Origin: Schizophyllum amplum
Lineage: Eukaryota > Basidiomycota > Agaricomycetes > Agaricales > Schizophyllaceae
Reading direction: 5' to 3'
Length of the DNA: 64,000 bases
Assembly: GCA_007026445.1 (NCBI GenBank)
Contig: VDMD01000104.1
Coordinates: forward strand, 17,265 to 81,264
Part shown: piece after piece, positions 21,110 through 31,168 of the stretch
Layout: each line of letters begins with the position of its first letter
Numbering within the stretch: the first letter of the stretch is position 1
Translations under genes and position numbers: made by a program
The notes under the pieces: model-generated
Seen by the model: the letters and a program-made list of their open reading frames with translations, nothing else
The model's database searches: none
What the model was told of the DNA's origin: nothing

Positions 21110-21998
21110 CTAGTTCTTCTTTGTCTTACGAAGGCTGATCGTGCGGAAACGGGTTTTGAGGCGCGTCACGAGCGACGGTTTCTGGAAGAGGTATGCGTGT
21201 CAGTAGCTGAAGCAGCCTAGGACATAAATGACGTACCTCAGATACACCAGATGCTGGTGGAATTGCCAAATCTGGTAGTGAAAAGTTCTTGTGAATCGTA
21301 GGGTCAGCCCACTCGGCCCAATAATCATGGGATGGGCGAGCCGAAGGCGGAGACACGAGAGTCGCAGCAGAATGCGAGAACTGGTGGGAGTTCGCAGCGG
21401 GATATGCTCGCCCACTATAGTTGCGGCGCGACTTTGGCGGTCCAGCGGAGCGCGAACCTGGCGATCCAGCGGCGAGCGAACCTGGCGATCCAGCAGCGCG
21501 CCGGCACCCGGCAGAAGACGAGTTCGAGCGACGCGGCCTGACGTGCTCAGCAGTCCCTCCCGCACCCCGATACGTGTAGCACTCCTCCGATTGGAGAGGG
21601 CTAGTGCACTTCGGCGGCAGAGGAAGCGTCGTGGATGACGAGCTCGAGCGGGGTTGGCCAGAGCCAGAGACGCCGTTGTAGGGGATATACACCTCCGTGC
21701 GAAAAGGGCTCTCGCACCTTGGCGGCATCGGCAGAGGGGGGAGAGATTTGTCGCGGCGGTGCTGTTTGGGCTGGATGTGGTGTTGCTTGGGCTGGATAGG
21801 ATGCTTTCTGGGCTGGATATCCGAGAGACGGAGAGGTCGTTCACGAGGCGCAGCGCGTTCTTCTGCAGTGGGACGGACGGGATTGCGCCGCCCGAGGATG
21901 GATTCCACGTGTCGCTGCTCCCACTGTGCGCGGAACTCAGCGACTTCACGCTCGAGACGCTTCTTGCTGAGCTCCTTGTTGACGATGGGTTCCGGCAT
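21110..21998 (-). CDS. SxPDL-family protein (member 6), LPPLP/SLPDL type
   Basis: The start is the ATG at 21998. Exon 1 is 21998-21237, the intron 21236-21182 (gtacgt..ttccag), and exon 2 21181-21110, for 277 aa. The N-terminus is a charged helix (KELSKKRLEREVAEFRAQWE). QHRRDKSLPPLP at about residue 82 matches QHRRDKPLPPLP of member 2. Two polyserine-flanked LPPKC/MPPRC blocks follow, then the tandem AGSPGSxAAGSPGS. HKNFSLPDLAIP lies near the end of exon 1. Exon 2 is KPSLVTRLKTRFRTISLRK plus TKKN. Together with 7159-8080 it is the clearest paralogous pair of the family, on opposite strands 13 kb apart, and both share an upstream sequence module. No known domain; function unknown. Confidence 0.7.
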
Positions 21999-22119
21999 GG
22001 TGCTGAGATGTCTGACGGCTGTTCGGTACTAGCAGAGGATGTTGATCGAAGAGATGCGGCGAGGTCCAGGCGAGACGACGAGGGCAGACAACGAAGGACT
22101 TCGTGGCGCGCACGTCTGT

Positions 22120-22255
22120 CTTATACAGACAGAACAAAGACCATCGCAGTGCCACAAAGCCCGAGCATCACTGTGGATGGTTCACAAACATTACTGTAGA
22201 TGGTTCATGAACATCACTGTGCGGTTTGTGAACGCATTGCTGTGTGCATTGTGAC
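22120..22255 (-). promoter_or_regulatory. Upstream module shared with the 7159 gene, plus TATA box
   Basis: On the - strand: GTCACAATG at 22255-22247, GTTCACAAAC at 22233-22224, CACAGTGATG at 22221-22212, and TATAAG at 22125-22120, about 122 bp before the ATG at 21998. The order of blocks equals that at 6977-7064. A second GTTCACAAAC in the opposite sense lies at about 22180. Confidence 0.45.
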
Positions 22256-22963
22256 CAGTTCGGGGGCGGGAGAGTGGACCAAAACGATCGTTACCAAATC
22301 GGAGCAGGTCATTGTGTCGGAATTGCTGCGCGCCTAACGATCTGATACGTATCTTGGTCGGATACCAGGTGTATGCATTCTCAGGTAGACAAGCGGGAGA
22401 AAGTTGCAGGCTACGGAGGAATGACATGGCCGTTCGGGTCATGACATTGATACGATCGACGGCCGATCGAGCGCTATTGACTCGGCGTTTGCCGAATTTT
22501 GTGGCGGCAGGCGAATCCACGGCGTGGCTTCGCTCATGCCAACTTCTCCTGTGAATTCGAGACCTCTGACATTGGCTGGGGCGGATGATACGATCGCACG
22601 GAGCAATGTGATACGTTTTTCTATTGCAGATGGGCTCTGTATTGGGAAACGCACGGTTTCACCACTGAGACTGTGCATCCGATGCGCATCGACGGAAGTA
22701 TACCGTGTCCGGACTTGCCGGTATAGGGGGAGGCAGACCGTCTGCATAGGGGTGTACTGAGCTCGGGACGGAGCGTGTCAGACAGTTTCGCGGACGGATG
22801 ACGCAATGCGCGGAAGGTTGAGACAGCGGGTTACATAAATGCAACGGTCCTTCGTTTTGCGTTTCCTTTCCTCCCTGCTCCTTCTTCTCCCCCCGTTTGT
22901 GCGCCTCTACTCCCATCGCCCACTACGCCTTCGCTTTTTCGCATACAACATGGCTATACAGGG
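22256..22963. other. Intergenic, nothing recognised
   Basis: It lies between the divergent 21110-21998 gene and the Cys-rich + strand gene. No repeat or RNA gene was recognised. Confidence 0.4.
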
Positions 22964-25051
22964 ATGGAACACGGGCGTGATGGTCTGTTGGCTCTACTAC
23001 TCTTGCATCTCGATACTGACGCGCTTCAGCCTACTATGCCCGCCAATATGAAGACGCCCACTCTCAGCGCCAGTGACTACAACAACAGCGGCACAGCTAT
23101 GAAAGGCAACACCAAGGACTTTCATACGGGCCTAACAGTGCGTTCATTATTCCCTATGGCCGGCTCTCCAGCTGACCTGCTTTAGCCTCCCCTATCCGAG
23201 TACACGCCTATGCTCGTTGACGGCCGTGACGGGGGCAACAATGCTAAAGACTTTCACACTGGCTTAACGGTGCGTTGCCCATTCCCTGCGTCGATCCTGG
23301 GACTCATTTGCTTTAGCCTCCCCTATCCCTCCCCGACGGCGTTGATGACGATGACTGGATGACCAGGAAAGGCAACGCCATTATCGACCAGGACGTTAAC
23401 GGCTATCGCTCATATATACTATCCGACGAGGAGACCATGGTTGAATCAACATCTTGCATGAGCTCAATGGCGTTCACCGCCTCGCAATGGAGATGGTATC
23501 ATGGAGACGACGACGAGTCTCAGTCAGAACAGCAGCCTACACTACCACTCCCTCACACCAATGCTGTTGTCCCCGACATCAGCACCCATGGCAGCAACTC
23601 GCCCTCACCTCCTATCCCCGTCGCGTTGACCAGACAGTCCGACGCGTCGACCATCAAGCCTGACGCGCACGTGCATCCTAAGTGTCCGCCGAGGCCAAGC
23701 ACACCCTTGCTGGCAGCTGCCCCTAACAATGCCGGCCAGGTTGCGACTCCAGCCTCTGTCGCATCCGCACGGACGGCGTCGCGTACTACACCCAAGACAC
23801 ACATCCATACCGCGAAGTGCCCGCCCACCTGTCGCTGCTTGAGTCGTTGCAGCGTCGCCGACTGCCGTGGTCAGGTGCTATCTATGAGCTGTACCACCGG
23901 CATGTGCCCCACACACTGCAAGTTGTCCGGCAAGTGCAAGTGGCGATCGCACAGTGTCGTGGTGGCCACTCCTCCGCGCAACGCGGCAGCCTCCGCGTCT
24001 ATCGAGTCGCAGGTGCCAGCCTCTCCCGTTCGGCCACCTCTCGCGAAGGACACGTCCATCCCCGCTCTTGATCAGTCGAATCAACCATCGCGGATCGTTA
24101 GTCAACCGGCGAGTCCCGCGTTAGCTGCCATTCTGCGCCACAGCGCGGTGTTGCAGAACAAGATGGATCGTGACCGCCTTGATCAAGCTCGCATGGCGGA
24201 CCAGAACAAGAAGTCTGTCACGATTTGCTTTTGGAACAGTGTAAGTCTCGACGACATGTACCAAGTGCCGTTTTGCTCATACCTTTCAGGACGGACCACG
24301 CACCTGCATGCAAATACAAGGCATCACTACGTTCCCGTCATTCAACATCGCTCGTTCGGCAACGTCTATGGACAATTCTGCTTCACCCGACGTGCCAACT
24401 GGTACCTCTGCACTTCTCCGTCGCATGGGACTTTCGCCTACCGACTCTATGGATGTCTACTCGACTGCTTACGAGGACTGGGTGGACACGCCTGTCGACC
24501 ACGTCATGCAAGTCACTACTCACGAGACCATTCTCATCCGCCGTCAAGGGGTGTTGCGGTGTGACAAGCTCGATGAATCTCTTCGGCTACTCCGTTCTTC
24601 ATCCACCTCCGCGCCTGTTCTGTCCCGCCGTGTGTCTAAACGTCGGTATGAGGACAGCTACGCGATGGGTGAACGTCTCATCAAGAGTACTCGTCTTGAC
24701 TATTCACCAACTGCTTCTGCCTCCGCGTCCGCCGCAAGAGCACTGGCGTCATCGTCGTCTGCATCGTTCAACTCCGACATATCTCTCGACAGCTATGCTT
24801 CGTCTGGCGCCTCGTCTCTTTCGCTGGCAGCTGATTCACCATCCAATGAACAGCCCGCCCCCGCTCAAGAGCCTGCGGTCGACTTCGAAGCCATCATTGC
24901 CCAGACACGGAAGAGTCTGTACAAAGAACATCGTGTTAACACCAGCGACGTTGTCGGGAAGTCTTGGCCAAGCGGCGTGCGTGTCCGGGACATGGTCCAG
25001 TCATTTCAGTTTGACGACCAGCTGAAGGACACGGACGGCATGCAACTACTC

Positions 25052-25056
25052 TCTGA
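25052..25056 (+). other. Target-site duplication TCTGA (left) of the copia element
   Basis: It is the five bases immediately before the 5' LTR, and is repeated exactly at 37450-37454 after the 3' LTR. Confidence 0.9.
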
Positions 25057-25389
25057 TGTCAAAAGTGGTGGGTAGGCGGACGAGCCTGCCTTCAGCCCGA
25101 CGCACCGTGTCACGTCACACGGTGCATCTAAGTACCTTGCACCGTCACAATTCCCGATTAGGGAATTCTAACGCTTACTTTTATAGGGGCTCCGCCCTTT
25201 TCCGCCCCTCAGTCTTTACCCTCACTGCAGGAAGACTGAGGGTGCGTCTTACACTACATTTACTTTATCCTCAGCTAACAGTACCTTAGTCTTACGCGTC
25301 CTGCGCATCCTTAGGTACGAATACAGTCTTTACCCTCACTGCAGGAAGACTGAGGTCTTACGCGTCCTGCGCATCCTTAGCTCGTGAAA
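25057..25389 (+). repeat. 5' LTR
   Basis: It starts TGTCAAAAGTGG and ends CTCGTGAAA; the 3' terminus lacks the usual CA. A tttatagg box lies at about 25180. A 7 bp stem (CAGTCTT..AAGACTG) occurs twice, at 25210-25238 and 25324-25352, and cttacgcgtcctgcgcatcc also occurs twice, so the LTR has an internal direct duplication. Confidence 0.92.
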
Positions 25390-25404
25390 GGTTATGAGCC
25401 CCGC
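25390..25404 (+). other. Primer-binding site, complementary to the anticodon arm of initiator tRNA-Met
   Basis: GGTTATGAGCCCCGC directly follows the LTR. Its complement contains GGGCTCATAACC, the anticodon stem-loop of eukaryotic initiator tRNA-Met (CAT anticodon). Drosophila copia uses the same internal half-tRNA priming (established). It does not match a tRNA 3' end. Confidence 0.75.
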
Positions 25405-25458
25405 AAGCGCCTAGCTGAGCAAGACCTCATCTATACGACTCACTCTCCCGCTCTCGCC

Positions 25459-27897
25459 ATGACCTCGGACACGGCGGACCAGAGCGGCTTCCTCCATGGG
25501 CCCAATGACTGGCCCCTCTGGAGCGTACGCATGGGGGACCTCCTGAACAAGGAGGACCTCATGGGCATTGTCGACGGCTCGGAGCCGCAGACACCGTCGA
25601 TCACGGTTACGACGCCCGCAGGCGCAACGTCCCCCTCCCCAGGTGCTGGCACCACCTCCTCTACCGCTCCGGCGACCGGTACCTCCACCGATCGGAGGAA
25701 CAGCTGCGAGCAGACGAACACAGCGGAGTCCGCCCTCGGCATCCTCATCAAGCTGATGCGGACGCGCCTCAAGCTGCCCGAGGACGGCCAGATCGGCGAC
25801 AAGACCATGAACGCCCACCTCCAGCTCATGCGTCAGATGATCGAGCGCCTCGACACCCTCAAGTTCGCCATCAACTCCTCCCTCACTCCCCTCATCCTCC
25901 TCGCTTCCCTCCCAGACAACGACGAGTACAAGATCCTCTCCTCCACCATCTCTGCTTCCGCCACCCCTACCAACCCGCTCACGCTAGACGGTGTGGAGGC
26001 GAAGCTCCGTGCTCACGCCACGAAGCACGAGGAGTCTGAAGACGAGAACGACGAGCAGGCCCACGCCGCCAGCGCGCCACGCGTGAGCTCGTCGAAGAAG
26101 TCGAAGGGCAAGGAGAAGGCGAAGAAGCAGCCGAAGGGATGCCTATGGCATGGCCCTGGCAGCTTCCATGGCACCGAGGAGTGTCATGAAGGGAAGAAGG
26201 CCATCGAGGAGGCGAAGGCGAAGAAGAAGAAGGGGAGGGAGAAGGCAAATCGCGCTGCGCAACGCAAGAAGGGGTCGGACTCGGACTCGGACTCGGACTC
26301 TGATGTAGACGAAGCGCATGTCATCTCTACTCGCACCTACAAGAAGATTTCCGCCTATGTCTCGTCCGATCCCAGCCCCTCCAAGCGGAAAAAGGCCACC
26401 ATCATGGACTCTGGTGCTTCGAAGACGATGTCCAACCTTGACTGCTACTTCGAACTGGGCACCTACCGGAAGCTTGAGTCGCCGCGCGATGTCCACCTGG
26501 GCAACGACTCCATCGTCAAGGCTATTGGGAAGGGCACCCTCCGCTTCTCAGCCAGAACACCGGACGGCATGCGCGACTTTGAAATCAAGGACGCGCTCCA
26601 TGTCCCCGACCTTGCCCTCACTCTCATCTCCGTCCCGCAGATCACCAAGAGTGGTATGCGCGTTGTCTTCGAAGGCGATACATGTGTGGTGCGCAACTCG
26701 TCGGACGATGTTGCCTGCATTGCCAAGCGGAAGAGCGGCCTCTACCACGTCGACTGCCAGCCGCTGGGCATGGACGAGCATGCCGCCTTCGCCATGGACA
26801 TCAACCGCCTGCACCACCTCATGGGTCACACAAACCATGAAAGCCTCCGCAATATGGTCCGGCATAACCAGCTGCAGGGTGTCACTACGCTCACCGGCGT
26901 TCCTTCCTTCTGCGAGCCATGCATCATGGGGAAGATGAAGAAGCTACCCTTCAAGCGGAGTACGACTCGCGCCACACATCCCCTGCAGTTCATGTCCTGC
27001 GACGTCGGTGGTCCAGTCTCACCCGCCGGCCCCGGCGGCCTCCTCTACTGGATCGTCCTGGTCTGCCATTTCTCGTCAAATGTCTGGGTCATCTTCACGC
27101 ACAAGAAGTCCGAGGTGCTGAAGAAGCTTCGGGAGTGGCGCCTCCAGCGCGAGCGCGAAACTGGAAACCCCATCGAGGAGTGGGAGTGGCTGGACGGCTG
27201 GATCGAGTTCTTCCGAACTGATGGCGGTGGCGAGTTCACCTCGAAAGCTATCGAGGCCGAGTTCCGCAAGCACGGCATCATCCACGAGAAGACCAACCCG
27301 TACACGCCGGAGCAGAACGGGATCGCCGAGCGCATGAACCAGACATTGGTCACCCGGGCGATCACCAACCTTGCCGCGTCAGGACTCCCGCGGAAGTACT
27401 GGACATACGCCATGCAGTACTCAGCCGATACCATCAACATCTCCCCCGCCAGTCGGCACAAGGGGGAGCTGCCGCGCAACCGCCTCCGCAAGGTCAAGCG
27501 CCCGGTCAACCTCAGCGACCTACATCCCTTCGGCTGCCCAGCTTATCCCCTCATTGACAAGAAGCTCCGCAAGGGGAAGTTCGCTGACCGGGCCCGCCGC
27601 TGCGTATTCATCGGTTATGCACTCTCGGAGGGGACAAAAGGCTACAAGCTCCTGGAAATCTCCACCGGCAAGATATTCACGTCGCGCCATGTCAAATTTG
27701 ATGATGCCTCCTCCGCACCAGCCGAGTTGCGCTCTGAAGATGACGACGAGCAGTGGGAGGACTTCCGCAAGCATCTCCGCCCGCGCAACATCTCCTCACC
27801 ACCTGATGACGACGAGGACGATGACGATGCACCTCCACCACCCCGTCCAGGTCGAGTGGGAGGACCAGCACAGCTTGTGCTGTACCAAGGTTTGTAA
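25459..27897 (+). CDS. copia gag-protease-integrase (interrupted at 27870)
   Basis: The ATG at 25459 starts MTSDTADQSGFLHGPNDWPL, a normal copia gag N-terminus with the tryptophan block. Residues about 215-260 hold a CLWHGPGSFHGTEEC zinc-knuckle variant (C-x2-H-x5-H-x4-C). The aspartic protease motif is MDSGASKT at about residue 315. The integrase HHCC finger lies at about 455-500 (HHLMGHTNH, CEPC). The catalytic core shows SCDVGG, FFRTDGGGEF and PEQNGIAERMNQ (the D, D, E residues). An acidic linker (DDDEDDDDAPPPP) leads to the point of insertion. The frame then runs 27 bases into the inserted element and stops at 27897. The genuine continuation is at 31168. Confidence 0.93.
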   Translation: MTSDTADQSGFLHGPNDWPLWSVRMGDLLNKEDLMGIVDGSEPQTPSITVTTPAGATSPSPGAGTTSSTAPATGTSTDRRNSCEQTNTAESALGILIKLMRTRLKLPEDGQIGDKTMNAHLQLMRQMIERLDTLKFAINSSLTPLILLASLPDNDEYKILSSTISASATPTNPLTLDGVEAKLRAHATKHEESEDENDEQAHAASAPRVSSSKKSKGKEKAKKQPKGCLWHGPGSFHGTEECHEGKKAIEEAKAKKKKGREKANRAAQRKKGSDSDSDSDSDVDEAHVISTRTYKKISAYVSSDPSPSKRKKATIMDSGASKTMSNLDCYFELGTYRKLESPRDVHLGNDSIVKAIGKGTLRFSARTPDGMRDFEIKDALHVPDLALTLISVPQITKSGMRVVFEGDTCVVRNSSDDVACIAKRKSGLYHVDCQPLGMDEHAAFAMDINRLHHLMGHTNHESLRNMVRHNQLQGVTTLTGVPSFCEPCIMGKMKKLPFKRSTTRATHPLQFMSCDVGGPVSPAGPGGLLYWIVLVCHFSSNVWVIFTHKKSEVLKKLREWRLQRERETGNPIEEWEWLDGWIEFFRTDGGGEFTSKAIEAEFRKHGIIHEKTNPYTPEQNGIAERMNQTLVTRAITNLAASGLPRKYWTYAMQYSADTINISPASRHKGELPRNRLRKVKRPVNLSDLHPFGCPAYPLIDKKLRKGKFADRARRCVFIGYALSEGTKGYKLLEISTGKIFTSRHVKFDDASSAPAELRSEDDDEQWEDFRKHLRPRNISSPPDDDEDDDDAPPPPRPGRVGGPAQLVLYQGL

Positions 27898-30800
27898 TAC
27901 ACCCCGTGAATATGCGTAACGCGTATTGCAATCTGTACGTGAGGTTCACGGGGCCGGCAAATGCCGATCCGCGTGCCCGCCGCTGCCCTCCGGGGAGCCG
28001 GGAAATGCCCATATCGAGCCCGGCGGGCTGATAAGAGTGGCGCGTGGCTTTACCGCCGCCGCGACGCTCGCGCGCCGCCCTTGATGCGCCGCCGGTGACG
28101 TCACCCCGACACGTCACAGCGTCGGGGCGCGTCGCGCGCGCCCGCCGATGCCGCCGCACGTCGTCCCGAGCGCATAAAATAGAAAAAAAAATAGATTATG
28201 TTGGATGTATATGTGATCTAGTACTATATAAGTAGTGGGGGAGGGGCGAGAACCAGCGAGTAAGAGCAGAAAAGGCGGGCGAAAATTTTCGCCCGCCCTC
28301 GCTGCGTCCGCGCTGTCCGTGTGGGGAGCGGGGGCTCACGGCAGAGATGGGGGAGTGGGTCGGGGCGTCCCTGAAGACAGAGGATGCGTCGCTGCGCCCG
28401 GCAATGGGCGCGTCTACGCTCAGCGGGGCGATCCAGGCGGGGACGCGTCTGCGAGGGAGCGACGCGCTGCGAGCGCACGCTGGTGGCTGCATAGTGCATA
28501 GCGGCGCGCTTCATCGCAAATGCAGCGCTGGGCGTCACGCCGAAGCGCGAAGGCGGCGTGCACGCGCCGAGGTAGGGGGCGGTGTGCGTGCGTTGCGGCT
28601 GGCCGAGCGCCGATCACAGCGCTGCCGCCATGTATGCGCCTGCTCGCAGTCCCAGTCAGCCGTACCCATGCGTTAAGCACCCCATGTAAGGTGCATAAAC
28701 GAGCGGGACGGGAAGGCGCCGGGGCATGCCAGTGCTCGGCTGCGTCGTCATGCGCATGCGCAATGACGACGGGCTCTGCGCAGGGCGTTGTGATGCGCCA
28801 TGTGCAGAGCATAGGGGAACGGGGATGGTAGGCGTCTGGGTGAGCCGCACGCGCCGCCGTACTGCTTGCGCCATTGTCTGGTCGGGTGCGAAGACTCGCG
28901 GACAGCGCTCAACGTGTGTTAGTTCATGGAATTAGTCTCGTAAATATTATGACGCACCTAAGGGGGCTCAACAGAGCCCCCGCCCCCTCTTCATGTTCTC
29001 CCCGCGCTTGGGCGGCTTTGCGTTCAGTCGGCGTGAGCAGAAGTGATGGCGAGACGAGAGGAGCGACGGTGACCGAGTCACAATGATCGCGCGGAAAGCG
29101 CGACGTGGAGTCACGCCGGGGAAGACGTATGGATGAATGGACGTGGGGGGAAGAGGGTCGGGCCAGATCAAGATGAGGAATAGGCATCGCTGGTGGTCGT
29201 GGTGATATGTTGTTCTTCGGGACCGCATATCTTGTTCTTCGGGACCGCACGGATGCCGGTCCGACGATCGGACCGGCATCCGAGGGCGGTCGTCGTCGTG
29301 CTCGATGGTCTCGGCAAAGGTCCGCTATACAGTAAATAATACAGCGACACTTCTGTAATGCTTGGAGTATCTAGAAGATATATATCCGAGATTTTCAACC
29401 AAATCGAACAGTGGGAAGACGGCATAATAGCAAACGGGTTGAACGAGGTTGTGATTTCGGGCAATTCTGATCTTTCTACAGCTCGAGCGAGAGGCTCATT
29501 GTCCCAGTTCCTTGTAGCATACTGCCTTCATAAATTCAGGGCTCAGACATATAGATCTGAGGTACCTATATTGTATATAATTTCTGCATAAGAAAGCTTG
29601 GATGAATTGGATAAGGCCAATAAGTGGCTGGTAGTGTCTGATTGTAGCACATATCATCATTATAACTTTCTCTGAGTTGATATCTATACATCTATCCCTA
29701 CAGTTTGGGTCTACAGTACATTATACACTGTCTAATGACCTTTTGTCTGTGGAATTCGGATGCGATGGATGAGCATCGCGCGCGCGCGGCCAAACGCGCT
29801 CATACGGACGCGTTCGTGACGTGACCGTCACTCGCGCTCCTCCTCCTCAACCACCATCTCGCCGCCGCGGGGTCGCCGCACAACGCGCTGAGCGCGTAGA
29901 ATACGCAGGGAACGGGCATAGGGGCCCTCAAGGTGCGTGTACAGCTCCCTTCACGCGTGAGATCTGCTGACACAGTGTTTATTTTACTGTGCAGACCAAA
30001 GGCGGCCGCACGCACTCGCTCGTGCCGCCCTGTGAGGGCCCCTCGCCCACACCTCTACCACCTTCGCCCACAGTGAGGTAGGGGCTAAGGCGAGGGGATT
30101 TCCGAGGTGACACGAGCTCGCGCGCCGCCACTCGCCCACGCCGCCCTGATCGCGGCGACAGCGCCAACGCGCACGCCCACCGTAATCCACGCCCCCATTC
30201 CACCTATCCCCTATCCCCCGCGCGACGGGAGTGGCATACCATCCACGCGTGGTATGTCTCCTCGCCCGCCGCGGCGCCTCTACCCGCAGCACGTGAAGGC
30301 CGTCGGTGATGTGTCATGTACATCGACGACGCCTAGCGCTCAAGCGTGTCGCCCGAGTTTATGCGTGCCCTTTCTAGGGTACACATCTCTTGGGTACGCC
30401 TTGGCCGCAGCTGCGAGCCGACACATTCGCGTCCGTGAACGGTAGCAGCTGCGCGAGGTACACGCAACGCGCATGACGCGTGCGTGTCTGCGTGCTGTCC
30501 CGCGCGGCGCGCGGCATGCGTATAGCGTATTGCAATGCGCAACGCTGTGCACTGCGTGCCCGCGCGTGCGCGGCAACGACGCCAGCCATCCCCAGCGTTG
30601 ATCGCCCCCCGAGCGCAGACGCACGCGTCCCCCGGCGTGGCGACGCGTCGTTTGCCTCGGGGGACGCCCTTGCACACTCTCCTATACGTGCCGTCAGCCC
30701 CCGCCCCCTATACGAGCAGCGCAAGCGTGTCAAGGGCCGGCGAAAATTTTCGCCGTCGCTTTTCATGCTTTTCCGCTGCACTTCGCCCGTTCCCCTTCAC

Positions 30801-31168
30801 ACATATACTTCTAGATTACATTTACATACATTAGAATCCATTTTTGCGAATTTACGAGCCCTGTACGACGTGCGGCGGCGGCGGCGGCGCGCGCGCGCGT
30901 GATGCGCCCCGCCGATGTGACGCGTCGGTGTGACACGGGCGGCGCATCAAGGCAGCACGCGAGCCTCCCGGCGACGGGAGGGCCACGTGCCACGCTTATC
31001 AGCCCCGCCGCGGCTCGATATGGGCATCGCCCGGCAGCCCGGAGGGCAGCGGCGGGCTCACGGAACGGCATTTGCCGGCCCCGTGAACCTCACGTACAGA
31101 TTGCAATACGTGTTACGCATATTCACGGGGTGTATTACAATCCATGGTACAGCAAAAGGTGACCAGCA
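27863..31168. mobile_element. Non-coding long-TIR element 1 (3290 bp, 27871-31160) in copia pol
   Basis: The element is bounded by ACCAGCA duplicates (27864-27870 and 31161-31168; a flanking G also matches). Its left end reads CAGCTTGTGCTGTACCAAGG and the reverse complement of its right end reads CACCTTTTGCTGTACCATGG. The inverted similarity continues through TGTAATACACCCCGTGAATA at least 300 bp inward, and in patches to about 700 bp. The palindrome GGCGGGCGAAAATTTTCGCC (28274-28297) has a counterpart at 30738-30755. The centre has an AT-rich core (29300-29760) and a perfect 14 bp-arm hairpin at 29251-29281. I find no transposase or other credible coding frame. The copia frame is restored exactly (GPA|PPAPES) when the element and one duplicate are removed. 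Confidence 0.88.

Noticed and set aside
25411..25829. Antisense frames across the copia gag
   Set aside because: They are shadows of the high-GC gag coding strand.
27900..31140. Several 100-150 codon frames inside element 1
   Set aside because: They lie in the inverted-repeat arms, appear on both strands, are Arg/Ala-rich and share no transposase motif.
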